This document shows positions 9,470-22,940 of a DNA stretch of 64,000 bases, in pieces. The DNA is from Hyperoodon ampullatus. Taxonomy: Eukaryota; Chordata; Mammalia; Artiodactyla; Ziphiidae. Both the position numbers and the translations under genes were made by a program. Under the pieces are notes generated by a model. The model was given only the letters and a program-made list of their open reading frames with translations, ran no database searches and had not been told where the DNA came from. The first letter of the stretch is position 1; the number at the start of each line of letters is the position of its first letter. The DNA lies in assembly GCA_949752795.1 (NCBI GenBank), contig OX457070.1:38775185-38839184 (forward strand), given 5' to 3'.

Positions 9470-12400
9470 TTATTGTACTTATGGGGTAATACCTGAGAAG
9501 GAGGCAGAATGGCTAGTCTTAGGAAGAAATTATAGCATTTGGGGTAGAAAATGTTTATGGCTTAATGCTTTGGAACAATTCATGTAAAATCCTGTTTAAC
9601 TTTGTTAAGGCTTTGTTGAACTCTTTAGTGAAACTTTTCAAAATAGATTAAGTTGTGTGTTTGTGTGGCGGTGGGGAGAGAGATGAGATTTTCTGTAGTT
9701 TTTATTTGCCTGTGCCTATAAAAAATATATATGGCAACCATAATTGGTCAATCAGTGACTCAGTTTATGAAAAATTTGTTAAGTCAGTTGACTAAGCTGC
9801 CCAGCCAATTCAATCAAACCCATGCCATGGTAACCCCATGTAAACACAGTCTCTGTATTTAAATTGTTCACAATACGCTAGTTAGAGGAAATATGTGTTG
9901 GCTCTTTAAGTTTTACCTTGGTGGGCATGAGAAGTATGTGTTAGCAGCAAAATGCCTGCAGGCAGTTGGCGAGGTACTGGGCAAGAAGTGAAGATTCACA
10001 GCCATTGCATCATGGCCTCAGATGTGACCAGGGATGTCTCTGGGGATGAGAACACAGAGACGATCATCAGAGAGTAGTTTAAAAACAAAACAAAACAGAG
10101 TGCATTGGAAATTTCTACAAAGAAATCACTCTTGTGTACAGATGCCTAGAAAACAAGGCCAGGCATCCATTTTTTCTTTTCCTTTTTGGTCAAATTCATC
10201 AGTCTTATTTTTAATCCAGGACTGTTCATCAGTTGCAGTACAGAAGCATCTTTTATGTGAATTGGCTCTTCTCTCCTGATAGGAGCTTAGGATTCCTAAA
10301 TTCTGGTGTCCTGAATGTGGAAGTGGCACTGTGTGTGAATCGTGACACCAGCATCCTAGGCCTCAATTAGTCCTTGGAAGGAGTTGGTAATACCCAGGGA
10401 CATCTAATTCACTGGGACTGGCACACGCAGAATATTTCATCTAAGACCCTTCCTTAATTTTGGTTGGAGATTTTGCACACCTGCAAAATCTGGGGACTCA
10501 AATGGCCTCTGGAAAGAGCCTCCTGCCAGGGGGCCCTGGTGCGGACACAACACAAAGGAGGAGGGCATTATGAGCAGTGGGTCCCTGTACGTTATGTGAG
10601 TGTAGTTATCTGTTATTGGTGCAGAGCTTATTGGAACAAGAGGGAGCGTATCTATGGCCGAGCAGCAGGGAGAGGATTTTAAAGTTTTGATGGAAAACAA
10701 AAATTGCTTAGGAAAATCTAAACAGTTCTCCTTTCTCCACGTGTGACTTTTAAATTGAATTTCTTTTTAGGCAATAAGTTGTTCTTTTACTCAGGACAGA
10801 ACATGAAGGGGTCTGAGTCTTTAAGCTCCTGTTATTTCTTTGTATGATTGTTAACGGGGGTCCCTTGGGAAGCGTGCTTTTCCATGCGTGTGTCCTGTAT
10901 TGTCTTCTCTTTTCCCTCCTCCTCCCACCCCTTCTCCGTACTGCAGAGGTAGCAATCCTCCTGCTATTAGCAAGATGTCTATTATAGTGTCATTATAAAA
11001 GCCATAGTCAGTGCGAGGAATGACTCATGTCATGGAGGACTTAATAATTCACTGTAATAAAAGTATAAAGTTTTATGATAAACCACTCTCAGGGGAGTTA
11101 AATATAATCCTTAGCGGGTCACACACTGACTACAAAGCTTACATTTGTAATGATAATTTGAATTTACTACATTGCCTTTAGTTTTTAAGCGTTTGTGTGT
11201 CATTAGACCTTATAAATTGATTTATATGTTTCAACTCAAGAATAATTCTGCATAAAGGTACAATAAATTTTATGGATTGGAGTTATGGCATCTAAAACAT
11301 TTTAATAAAATTATTGTTCTAAATTCACTTAAATGGCATTGATGAAAAGCAGCAGCAAAGATGCCAACGTTTCCGAACTTTCATGAACTGGATGAGGTGG
11401 GAGTGGCAGCTACAGGTGTGGTGTTGCTGGGTGTAATTCCTCATGTCCTCCTCCTTGCTTTGTCAGCAAATAGGGACCTCTGGGGCCATTCTTGAAAGGG
11501 TGCCTACTGCCATGCGGCTTGCTGTGTGGGGACATCAAAGCTCTGGGTAATGCACTGATGATGAGTTTGCAGGAGAGAGGAGCCGACTGCATCCCTCAGA
11601 AGGACCTTTCTGTTATTTGTGACACTAAATGGAATTCTGTCTTTCCCAGGAAACGAAAGGAAGCTTGTCTAAGCCGGCAGTGTTCTTTCCCACTAAGCAT
11701 TGAGGGAAGATCACCCATTCCTTAATTTATTTTCTCCTCAAATTTCTGAAAGGAATACATTTTTTAAAAAGCCCCCCACTCCCTCCCCAGAAAAAAACCC
11801 CCCAAAACCAACTTGCTTGGAGAGTGAAATATGAGGGGGCTGCTGGACTATCCTTGGGGTTTTTTTGGCTGCCCTGGCCCCTGGCTTCCCAGGCCTTTGG
11901 TCTCACCGGCTATACTTTTGAGGAATGTGTCTCAGCCACATTCTCCCTTTCCCTTTATTATCAGAAAAATAAAGGTCAAATAAACTGGATTATGAAAAAT
12001 GAAAACCAAAACCTACAAAAACAAAACCCTTGTTTGTTTCACAGGCTTGGATCCAAATGGCACCAACACAAGCTCTTGAAAGAAAGGGAGGGAGCCGCCT
12101 CCTCCCCTCTCCCCTCCCACCCTTGCCCCCAGACCCTCCTATTAGCTTTTCACTTTTTCTCATTGGTATTATTTTAGCTAGCCAGCTGGGAGTGAGTTGT
12201 GATTAATTATATTTTCCTTCTGACTTTGCAGATTCAGGGGCGATCTCTCACTGGCTCCTGTCCTGTGAGAACTTTGTTTACATTTGGCAGTGTGCTTTTA
12301 AGTCACTGAAAGCAGTGCTGAATTTGGCTAAAAATACTTGATAAACTATACCGTCTGTTTTAGGGCTTTAAATAATTACCCGGCTTTTTTTTTTTTTTTT

Positions 12401-13735
12401 TTTGAATGCAGCTTCCCCCGAAGCTGGTATAATTTCAGTGCGGATCTTCAAAACCTTTTGTCTAATCCTGTGTATAGGCTTTCCCATAACGAAACTTAAA
12501 GAGGTCTTCGATGGCTCTGATGGACAGTTCTCATCGTATTCCCTGTAGTACTTGCACATTAGAAAAGCTTTACTCCCTCTTTGGGGGCAGGATTTTTTGT
12601 CAGAAAAGCACTGAGGTAAACCTCTAGGGGCCCTCAGGACTCGGTGGGTGTGTCACTGTTAAATGACCCAGGCAGCTGGACAGGTTGAGGTACAATTTAC
12701 TGGAAATATATTAAAAGCATCTTGGGAAATGATTCTTAAAAATGTTCCCACTGCTGGTGTGATACAGATTAGAACCACAGTGTGCAACTGAGAAAAATTA
12801 AATTGTAACAAGAAACCTCTGATGGTACAATGATGGCTTGTGGGGAGGACGGTTGAATTCAAGGGACTAAAGGGAGAAAATTCAGCTTCCGGTGACTTTC
12901 TGCCTAGGCCCAAGCCAGACCTGCACAGGGCAGGGGACTGGACATGTACGGACACTTTCAACTGACAACTGACATTTGCGTGCATTTTCCAGGTAGTCAA
13001 GGTGTCAAACTCTGCATTCTCCTCTCTCTTTCCCCTCTTCTTAGTGACATCCCAAGGGAATCAGACTTGGAACCTAATGCAGCCTTACGCATAGACAAAT
13101 TTGGCAGCCACTTGTATGATATGATTTATGCAGCAGAAAAAAGTTTCTGGCTGGCATGGCTACCATTCAACTTGTTCTTTCCCCTAAAGCAAAGACTCCC
13201 CAGGAATCCCTATTTAAAATGCAAATGGCCCAGAGAAAGGGAATAGACATTTATCAGTCATCGACACCATGGTGAGAATTAGTGTCAATAGAATTTAGCA
13301 GACTGCACAATCAGGACCTAAGAGAGTGGGATGCAGAACAGAGGAATTTTAGTGAGGAGGAAGAATTTCTTTGGAGTTGCTTAAGGCAGGCAAGCCATAG
13401 TGGTGCACTGCAAAGGGGACCTGGGGTTGTCATGGAGAGTGGAAAGACTGGGGGGAGGGGGAGGGGGGGGAAGCACCAAGAATGGGGAGACGACAGAAAG
13501 GAGATGTGGGAGACCACCAAAGTGAATTTGACCAACCTTGGACTTTGCCTTTGGATTGTCCTTCAAATGACATGAGCGGTTCTACAAATCTTGTCATTTA
13601 GAGTTTTGTCCTAGAATTCTCATCTTGTATCTCTGGAATTTTCTTGGTCCATTGGCAGATGGCCTTGAGCCCATTAAACTCTAAATTAAAAAAAATAATA
13701 AACATATACATAAATATAAAAATATGTAAAACACT
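9470..13735. other. Long unassigned stretch, possible conserved noncoding sequence at 11000-11340
   Basis: About 4.3 kb with no recognisable gene and no repeat I can name, apart from a T-run at 12384-12403 and a G-rich patch at 13450-13470. Several frames of 80-117 codons (such as 11824-12177 plus and 12659-13000 minus) have no domain, signal peptide or family resemblance. The AT-rich part at 11000-11340 is free of repeats and looks like ancestral unique sequence. Confidence 0.5.
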
Positions 13736-13739
13736 TTCA

Positions 13740-13835
13740 CATACACCTCTGATTATTTTCATGATCAGCCTGGCACACAGTAGATGGTTAATAAATATTT
13801 ATTTGGATGAATTGAATGTGTGGAACAGGTGTTAC
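13740..13835 (+). mobile_element. L2 3' end fragment, plus strand
   Basis: Contains 'cctggcacacagtagatggttaataaatatttatttgg', a good match to the L2 3' terminus pattern. Confidence 0.6.
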
Positions 13836-13925
13836 TATCAGTCCCACTTTATGGATGAGGATATTGAGCCTCAGAGGGGTTAAGTGAGTTGCCCAAGATC
13901 AGGCAACTAATCAGTGCTGAAGCCT
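13836..13925 (-). mobile_element. MIR fragment, minus strand
   Basis: Plus-strand phrase 'tttatggatgaggatattgagcctcagaggggttaagtgagttgcccaag' is the reverse complement of the MIR core. Confidence 0.75.
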
Positions 13926-13929
13926 CTTT

Positions 13930-15000
13930 CCACTCCTAGTGCCCCTGCCCCTTTCATTAGGTCCAGAGGCCCCGTTTGCAATACCCCACTTTGGCTTGCC
14001 TTCCTTAGGTAGCTCCAAAGTAGTGCTTTCTGCTTTTGTAGTTCTGACTCCCAAGGCCAGCTCTCCTACACTGCCTTCATAGGAGAATAGGATTGAGCAA
14101 GGCTCTGTATGCGCCATCCTATTAAACCAGGTGCATGTAGAGAAACTGAGTGTGATCTACAAGTCCTTGACCTTTTAATTACAATCTGCTGAGTCTGCTG
14201 GACTTCTAGGTCCTCAGCTGCCCAACCAGATAGAAGTTTCCAGCCAACTTGAGGCATTGAACAATATTTTAATTGTAAATAACTCAAATGTCTAAAACTG
14301 GGATTGGTGGCCCATTTTCTTACATCATGCGTGATAAGGCATGTTTATTGGGAGCACCGTTTGAACCAAAAATTGGGTCCCCAAAGAGCCAAGGTCAAAC
14401 AGTTATATGACCCCAAAGTATTCCATTCAAAGTGGGGAGAGCTGATGGAGAAAATGCCCTTAATATTTTTGAGGGGCAGCTTAATGCCAGGAGCCAGAGT
14501 GCTGGATGGTAAAGACAAGTCCAGAGAGGCATGATAGAAGAGGAGCTGGGATGATTATCTCAAGACACTGATGAGTGCTTGCATAATAGGCTGACTGTGG
14601 ATGATGTTTGGAGAATCAAGTTGGCCTAATGGTAGACAGTAGAGATGGCTAAGCCGTAAGCAGGTTGCCCGACCTTGACCACAAAAATTTGTTTCTGTCA
14701 TTTTATCCCACTCACTGCGCCCACCCCCCTAACTCAATCTGAACTGTAGTTGTTCTCTCTGAGAAATGAGAGTCACTCTTTCCAGACCCCAGAGTAATCC
14801 AGTGGCTCTTTGAATGGGATTCTCTACATTGTTCTCTCCTTTTCTATTGTGGACTCAGTTTGATTCCAAAACACTCACAGATAATTCTCAGATACTCCAG
14901 CTGAGTCATAAAGCTGATAATACTTCTTAGGCTTACTCTTTTTTTGAATAGGCTGTGGCTTAATTATTCCATTCTATGTCTCTTGAGGTATTAAAAATCA
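13930..15000. other. Unassigned sequence
   Basis: No recognisable gene or repeat. Short frames on both strands carry no motif. Confidence 0.5.
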
Positions 15001-15007
15001 TATTTTC

Positions 15008-15203
15008 AGGCTTCCCTGGTGGTGCAGTGGTTGAGAGTCCACCTGCCAATGCAGGGGACACGGGTTCATGCCCCGGTCCGGGAAGATCCCACATGCTGCG
15101 GAACGGCTATGCCCGTGAGCCATGGCCACTGGGCCTGCGCGTCCGGAGCCTGTGCTCCGCAACAGGAGAGGCCGCAACAGTGAGAGGCCCGCGTACCGCT
15201 AAA
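15008..15203 (+). mobile_element. Short-form CHR SINE, plus strand
   Basis: Starts aggcttccctggtggtgcag, with B-box-like gggttcatgccccgg and the 'agaggcccgcgtaccgc' end before a short A tail. The duplication aaaaatcatattttc occurs at 14993-15007 and 15204-15218, perfect over 15 bases. Confidence 0.95.
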
Positions 15204-15495
15204 AAAAATCATATTTTCTTCCTTCCTTTTTTTTCACTCCTTTGTGTATGTGTGTGTGGGTACGTCTGTAATATGTAACAACTAAACGTGTGTAGAAGAA
15301 CAAAGTGTGTGACCCTCTAGGCCTGCACCATCCCCCCGTTGGAGCTGTTAGCCACTTACATGCACAATTAACCAGCTGATTCTTAGATTGAAGGCTGAGG
15401 GAACTAATTACAGGTACAAAAATTTCACCTAGATAAGAAGAGGTTGGTCTGGAAATTTAATCTTTAAACCTCTTTCTTCAGGATGACTAGGTAGT

Positions 15496-15550
15496 GTGTG
15501 TGTGTACATATGTATGTATGTATATATATGTGTGTGTGTACATATGTATT
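15496..15550. repeat. TG / TATG simple repeat
   Basis: Mixed tg, tatg and ta units with a repeated gtacatatgtat motif. A smaller similar patch lies at 15760-15785. Confidence 0.85.
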
Positions 15551-15819
15551 TCTTTTAGGTTGACCCATCTTCCTGGTTTGCTTCCATCGTAATTACTAAT
15601 GACATACAGTGGAATCCCCTATTTATGCCATAAATAGCTTCTACCAAATCACATTCTATTCAAATTCTGGTACAAAGATCTGTTGCAAGCTCTTCCTCTC
15701 TATATTGTGAGTTTTCTCTTAAATCTAGAATCCTGCAATAATCTATTGGAAAATATGAATGGTGTATATGTGTGTGTATGTATGTTGAATATCTTATCAA
15801 GAAGTACCTCTGGGAAGGG

Positions 15820-15985
15820 AATTCATATTTACTGATAGCCTACCTTTACCAAGCAGCTTCATCCATTATCTTCTCAATAACCCAATGAGGTTGGTAGATT
15901 ATTTCCATTTAATACATGAGATTACTGAGGTTCTACAAAGTGAGGTAACCTGCCTAGGGTCATACAACTTGTCTTAGGTGAATTT
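15820..15985 (-). mobile_element. MIR fragment, minus strand
   Basis: Plus strand reads the reverse MIR pattern: 'cattatcttctcaataacccaatgaggttgg', then 'atgagattactgaggttctacaaagtgaggtaac' and 'ctagggtcatacaa'. Confidence 0.7.
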
Positions 15986-15989
15986 GCCA

Positions 15990-16739
15990 AATGCTGTCTC
16001 TTTGGCATTACTCAAGACCACCTTTCAGCTTGATAAAGTTCCATGAGTTTGATGAACTCCATTCTTATATCTCTGTGTAGATATGAAATGCTGTAGTTCA
16101 AAACAATTCTCTTTACACTGTCTCTGGAATTTAGAGCTAGTGGTAGTAAGACTAAATAGATCTTTTCAGATTGCATGTATTAAACAGACCATCTAGACTT
16201 GAACTTCAGGCTTATTCACAATGGTGCACGTTGATGCTGAGGAAGCGTCTTTGGTACATCCTCCTCTGTTCTTCTTTTCCAGTTTTCATAACTATTTCTC
16301 TGGCATTCTTGCCTCATCCTGTCCTCTGGATACCTTGGTACTCTTCCCTTCTCCGAGGACATCCCCATCCAGCTCTGCCCTTCCTGGATAGGATTCCATG
16401 ATCTGCATCTTCCCTTCCCAGTTCCAACAGAAGTGCAACTTGAATGTTCCTGCCCCTCAGGCTATGCTGTATGCTTTCTAGCTGGTTAATAAAATAACTC
16501 CACAAGAACCTGAAGATTCTTAGATGCTAATGGAATTAATAAATTATGGTGCAGCCACTACCTCCCACTATCAAGTTTCCTCCTTGGAAAAATGAAGGGG
16601 CAGGTGTGAAGAAGATCTAAGATCTCATCTTCTTCAATTTCATTTTCAATATGTGATCCATGAACCTCCACACATTATTCTTACATTTTGACAAGGGCCT
16701 TCCGTACATAATGGGTCTTAATTAAAAGAGCACTCTTCC
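15990..16739. other. Unassigned sequence
   Basis: No recognisable gene. The pyrimidine-rich 16250-16450 part could be an eroded upstream portion of the L2 that follows, but this was not established. Confidence 0.4.
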
Positions 16740-17745
16740 CTCTTCTGCCCCTTAAATGGAATGCCCCAGGTTTAACACTTGGCTGTCTCCCCTCTCATGG
16801 GGGATCCCTATGACCCCACATTTATGCTAATGACTCCTAAATCTATGTTTCCATTCTGCCTCTGACCTTGAGTACCAGATGTCTCCCTGTTACTTTCTGT
16901 TGGCCATTTCCATTTGGGTTTTCCACAGTCCCCTGAAATTCACTAAATATGAAATAAAATCATCATTTTTGTACTCTTCCAAGCTGCTCTTTCTTCCTTA
17001 TAGACTGTTAATGAGTAATGCCACTCTCCTTGTCACCCATTGGGGAAATTTGCTAATAGTCCTACATTCTCCTCCTTTCTCACCTCCTAGAACCAGTCCA
17101 GTCAGTACAACCTGTTCATTCTTCATCTTAAACCTCTCTCTCATCCATCCAGTCTCCTTAAGTCCCCAGAGTAGCCCTCATCAATTTCTTAGAAATTATC
17201 GCAATGACCTTGTACAGGTTTCCCATCATCTAGTGCTGTTTTATGCCAAATCTTCCTGTTATGATTACACCACAGGGTCAGTGGGAGAAGCAAATAAGAT
17301 AAGGAACATGGACATGTTCTATAAAATTTAGAGTTCTACTAGTGTGCTCTCTTATTTGTTGCATTCTAGAAAGACAGATTGCTGATTCTGGCTTCTGAGT
17401 CTTTTTGCTGCTTCCTGTATCTAGAGTGTTCCCCCTCCTCCCCTCTTCTTTTTAAAGTAATACCCATTCCTCAAGGCCTAGCACAAGCTCACGTCTACCA
17501 GAAGCACAATCTAACCATCCCCACCCTCTTTAAAGTCTTCTTTCTAAACACCTGTGCTTGTGCTTCCACCCTTTGCTCTTTGTTAGTTACACCTTTGAAC
17601 TCCTGTTCGATTTCCTGGTTCATGGTTTAGTCTCCATGATCAGGTTGTAAGGTCACTTGAAAGCAGGGACCATATCTTTATTCTTCTCTAAAACATATTA
17701 GAAGATGCTCAAAAACACTGGATGTATGGATGGATATTTCTGTGG
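16740..17745 (+). mobile_element. L2 LINE fragment, plus strand, 3' part
   Basis: Ordered L2 landmarks in sense orientation. They are 'tttatgctaatgactcctaaatctatg' (16820-16845), 'tgacc...aggtttcccatcatctag', the 'cctgtatctagagtgttcc...ctcaaggcctagcacaa' region, and the terminal 'ttgtaaggtcacttgaaagcagggacca' leading to the 3' end. No coding capacity remains; frames of 83-150 codons here are chance. Confidence 0.75.
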
Positions 17746-19164
17746 GCTTCCACTTGGTTTGACTTGAATTATAAATCTGTCACATGCGGTCTGTATGAGA
17801 AGGATTCCTACATCCCTCTGTCACAGAGGTCCAGCTGTCCAAGCAACAGAACAGTATCTGGATCCTGAACCCCTGATTCCACTCAGGGGCAGAGGGAATG
17901 AGGCTAGTGGAAATAACCTGGGGCGATAAATTCACGACACCTTGCACATCTAATGATTTTCTTTCTTTCATGGTATACCAGGAAGAGATTGAAGAGCCGG
18001 GTGCATGAGGGGGCAGTGTTCCAGGTGAGTCTGCAGGCCAGCACTGGGGTGTGCATGTGTGTGTGCACGTGTGCACCTGCCGCTCTCTAGCAAGCACATG
18101 GCAGTTTGTAGCTCATTGTTTCCTCTGGCGAGGTAGTTGGGTGCGTTCAGCACTTCCTCAGCAAATGTGGTCACTGTCCCCTCTTGCTTATCCAAATACA
18201 CAATTGGACAATAAATGAAACCATGGAAAATTCATAGTGCTACAGGTCTTCATTCATTGCTGATTTTAAATGAACCTTGATGCATAGGATGAAAGAGCCA
18301 TTAGCGGGAAAGAGTTTAAACTACATTAGAAGAGCGGAGAAAATTGTCCAACATTTGGTCGGTCTGACAAGGTAAAAGGGAATATTGGGTGGGGGCAAGC
18401 TATTAGAGAAGGAAAGCACAATGGTGCTGAAGAGCAGGCATGGGGTGCGATAAAGTGCTGGCGTGGGTCTGGAAACAATGCATAAATACCGTAAATATGT
18501 GCAGAGTTCCCAGGCAGGAGAACAGTTCTTTCTTCACAGTTAAAAACGTTACAAATGCCTTCAGGCTTCCCTCTCTCTTCTCCTCACTATGCCTCCTCCT
18601 TCCTTTGATTCTCTGTCTATGGAATGTAAAGTATATTTGAGGCGCTTAAAGGAAACCTTCAACTACTGTTTAACAAGTCAATACTAATTATTGTTTAGCA
18701 CTGGATTATGGGCCGGATCATGAAATTAAAACAGAGCTGTTAGGACACCTTTGTACCTGGCAAAGAGTTAATGAGCACATGCTGGGTCCCTGTAGTAACT
18801 GCCAAGCTGGTTTACTATTTTATTTCAATGGCACAGGAACAAAATCTAATAAATCATTTTACTTTTATCTCATTGCTTCCTTCTTCATTAGCAAAATGCA
18901 AAAGCTTTATTGTACTGTTTATCGTAAATTGGGAAATTTTTTTTCATATTGTTCAATTAGTTGGTTATCTGCACAGTGGGGTGGATGTGTATATTACAAT
19001 AAGAAAAAAATTATAAGCAAATCTGAGATCAGCAAAGCTACTGGATTAATAGCATAAGCAGAGAAAGCGACTTGCCTCCTGAGACCGTGGATGGTGACTG
19101 GACTTCCTCATGACTGTGTGTTTGGTGGATTATAGATATAGAATGCAGATGGTGGGCAGTGGGT

Positions 19165-19166
<2 letters not shown>

Positions 19167-19209
<43 letters not shown>

Positions 19210-19220
19210 TGTGTGTGTGT
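19167..19220. repeat. (GT)n microsatellite
   Basis: About 27 nearly pure gt units with one interruption (gtatg near 19201). Confidence 0.97.
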
Positions 19221-21479
19221 AGTATGGCAGATTACATTTCTTGAAATGGGAGGGCAAGGTTTCTGCCTCTAGGCCCAGTCACTTGGGGTTTCTTGGTAAG
19301 GGCTCCGTAGCTAGGACAATATGGGAAAAGGGAAGGAAGCAGGGAGGAACAGGGGTGAGTTATGAACAATCTGTTCATTTTGATGAGATGTCCAGCTGAG
19401 TTGGCAGCCAGACGTCCCATAGCAACTCAATTCACCAGGTCTCTGAACAACTAAATGGTCATTCATGGCTTTGGGGTCCTGCTGGCTGGAGTGAGATTTG
19501 AACCAGTGACCTGTAAGTGAGAAATGCTATTTGCTATTGCTGGGTGCATGTGCTGTTTAGTTTGACTCTCTCACCGCCCCCCATGGGCTCCTCAGAATGA
19601 ACATGTAGATTTGTTCAGCACTGAAAATGGGGTACAGATGACTGTCTCACTTATCCTGGTGATCAGATCTAAAGCTGATTTTTAAAAGCTTTGGAAAAGG
19701 TTGGTAAAATATGTTATTTGTATAAATTTACAAATTTTAACTTTCTTATGTGATAACAAAGCAGGGGAAAACACTACACATAAGTCAAGGTATGTAAGGA
19801 TAATGTATAGCTTAATAACAGATTGTATTTTTCTTCCCGTTGGGTCTTACTACTTACTTCAGTAATTTACAATATTGGAATTGCTTTGTGGGAACTAGGA
19901 ATCCATTATGATGTGTATCTTATGCAGCTGGTATTACATGTAATATTTTTTAAAAACACTTAATCTTTAACCTCAGTGTTGCATAAAGGTGCAAGGGATC
20001 AATTATAGATAAAAAGAGGGGAGATCTCGGAGGACTTGCAAACCTATTGGCAGTTTCTCAAGATACAGTACCGGGTCTGTATATATAAGTATTTAGTTTT
20101 CCATGGCTCAGACAAGGAGAAATGTTGTAATTGATTTTATTTGAAAGCAAGAGATGGGGCCAAAGGGGAACTTTTGGTCTACAGTTTTTGCTTTCTGCCC
20201 ATGTAAAGTAAGCATTCCTACCAGAGGTGTTTAATGGTGTATTCTGTCTTTTTTTTTTTTTTAAATACAAGTGGGAATGAATGCCTCAGGCTAGGCAAAC
20301 TCCACCTCTCAGAACCTCAGAGGCTGTGGGAATGATCCCTGCCCTTCCGACCCATCCTTAATTGGCCTATAGTCCAAGAAGCAATTAAAACTAAGGGTCT
20401 GTTTCATAAAATGTGAACATGCCATTTAAACGTGTGCAGGGGGATTCCCGTTTGTAATGCTGGGATAGAAGCAGCTCCTGTAAGCCTACCTTTCATAAAT
20501 TTACTTTTCTTTTCTCCTCTGGGCCCTAGATGACTTCCATCCTTTCTCTGGCAAATCTAAAGTCGACTTCAGGGCCAAGGTTCGGCTCAAGTCCTTGGGT
20601 ACATGTCGTGATAGCCTGCTGACCTAGTCCCCACCTTGCCTCCCTAGGCTGGAAGTTTTAATCGTGATTTTTTCTCATCTATTCCTATTATTTAACCATT
20701 TTATTATTTTGCCCAACAGAATATGGGAAGAAAACTCTAGAAACTGAGTTGAGCATTGCTGTCTGCAGAGACTGAAGCTAAGGGAAAGCTGCCAGAACTT
20801 GCCAGAGATAAGCTTCAGAAATGAGTTGGGGCAGAGAAAGTACCCCTGAATTCCAAGATGTTTAATTACAATACCAGGGAAACCCTCATTTGCACAATTA
20901 CTATTTACGCTTTCTCACAATGTATACACCCCTTACTCTCAGCCTTCCACCTCATACTATTGAGCTCCTAGTATTGCTAATATACCGAGTTTCTGAAAGC
21001 TGTATAGCAGTTCTGTTAAGATGAACATGATTCTTGAGAAGCATTTCATAAATTCCTCTATTTTTTGTTTTAGAATGTACTCTGAGAAACAGAGTCTCTT
21101 GTTGGAGATACTAATTAGGGTGTAGAAATCATATATTTTTTAGTTCAACCACAATTCCAAGTACAGGAGTCCATTTAAGATGTCTCTTAGACTAATGTCC
21201 AACCATAGGAAAGAGCTGTAATAATATGCCCATGAGAATATTGTACTAGCTGTCTGGGACAAACTAAGTTGACAAATAATCACTTGATTCAGTTCTGTGT
21301 TTGCTTTGTCTAATAAACAATAGTCTTATCCTTTATTATTTCCTGCAGTTTGTATACTGCTATTCACAAAGTTTTGATTTATTTTCCGGAATACTGCTAT
21401 CGGCCTTGTTATCCTGGACTCTTTCTTCAGCCTTTCAAATGGGGCAGGGGGTTATCTGGTACTTTAGCCTATAGTAAAA

Positions 21480-21642
21480 GGCTGCATCTACACCACACCA
21501 AACAACCAGGCAGAAAGTGAAAAACTTCAGTCCCTCTCCCAGATGGCCCCAGATGCATGGCATTGTGTAGACCGAAACAGCCAGATGGCTGAATGGATTT
21601 TTCACTTTCCATCTGGGTGTGTGACATGGTGGAGATGCAGCC
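21480..21642. repeat. Imperfect palindrome, 163 bases
   Basis: Centred at 21561. The outer arms ggctgcatct (21480-21489) and agatgcagcc (21633-21642) are perfectly complementary. An inner block aaagtgaaaaa (21514-21524) pairs perfectly with 21598-21608 in the same register. Across the outer 45 bases of each arm about 36 positions pair. No repeat family recognised; it may be a foldback MITE or an RNA hairpin source. Confidence 0.8.
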
Positions 21643-22940
21643 AAAGTCTTGAGCCAAAAGAAAATGCCAGCCAAGGAGATGAGGTATTGCTACTTTCCAG
21701 GCACCTAATTCCTGCTGGGTGGTATTATGACCTTGGTTTAACTTATTCTTTCAGAAGCAGGTCACTTTTATAGGAACAATGATTGTCAACCTCTAGAAAT
21801 AAAGAGGGAAGCAGACAGATCCAAAGAGACTCGGAGGGAACGTCTCTTTTGCTTTCTTCTGAGGACAGGTCTTTTACTGACTTGGTGGGACCAGTGACAC
21901 CTGGGGAAGGCCCTCTCCTTCTAGGTCTCTGGAGGTCAGCAAGCTGGAGGCACTACGAAACACCAAGTGACAACGAAAACGTCAAGGGACTTGCTGTCCA
22001 TCATGGGCATCACTAAATCTCTTTGAACAGCCCTGGGCAGTGAATTATGGCAGCATGGAATTGACTTACAGTTTATTTCTAGTAACAGGCAGTTACTACG
22101 TCAAATCTGAAACCATTCAGAAAGGCCTATAAAAATATATGACAAAGTAACAGGCTACCTCTGGCTCCTTTTAGCATGTTTATAAGTTTAAACTGCATTG
22201 AGCTTGGGTTTATAGAAATGAATACAAGGATTTCTTATGTCCTATTCCTTCTCCCTCTCCCTACCCTGCAATCAGCTCTTTTTTGACTGTGGGGTGGTAT
22301 CCAAGACCTTCAGAATGTTTGAACTTCTAACCAGAATTGCCATTCTGTTTAGAGGCAGTCTTATTGATGAACATACAACTTGTATTTTTCTGGCATAGTT
22401 GAAATTCTTTTGTTGAGGAACAGGATAGTTAAATGACAGTCGCAAAAGAAAATCATTTCCAAGTTACCTTTCACCCACTCTTCCCCCAAAGCTGTTTAAC
22501 ACTTACTGAGAAACTAATTGCAGCCTGAGTGGGGTCATGGGACAAATGCTGCAATCCGGGCATAATGCGACACCAAATATAATAAGGTAACACATTGTTA
22601 AAAGTCAGTATCCCAAGTCCAACAATACGGTGTCACAGACTCATAAGTGTGTAACCATATCACACATAATTGTCATCTGCAGAGAAAAGATCTAATTTTG
22701 ATAATGCATATTGAGATTGGTTGTCTGCAAAATGCTCATGGCTCCAGAAGGTTTGACAGTCCTGAATATCACATAATAGCATGTAGCCAAGGAACATGGG
22801 TTGAAGGGAAGAAAGGGAGACTCTATTCCAGAACGCAAGCACTCCTACTCACAGTTTTATTTTTAAGAACACGGTTCTGCTCAGACAATGAGCAAGTTTA
22901 TGTGAAGGGTGGTTTGTGCCTGGGTTTCCATATCTGGAAT

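Larger units (their letters stand above)
17746..22940. other. Long, largely repeat-poor unassigned region
   Basis: About 5.2 kb in which I recognise only a GT microsatellite (19167-19220) and an imperfect palindrome (21480-21642). No frame shows a known domain. The AT-rich portion at 18660-19060, with several TAAT-type motifs, has the look of conserved noncoding DNA, but this cannot be tested without alignment. Confidence 0.5.

Noticed and set aside
16879..17331. 150-codon plus-strand frame
   Set aside because: It lies in a decayed L2 and does not match the L2 protein in that frame.
19167..19220. Direct repeats reminiscent of an array
   Set aside because: A plain (GT)n microsatellite; no spacers, so not CRISPR-like. 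The genome is mammalian.
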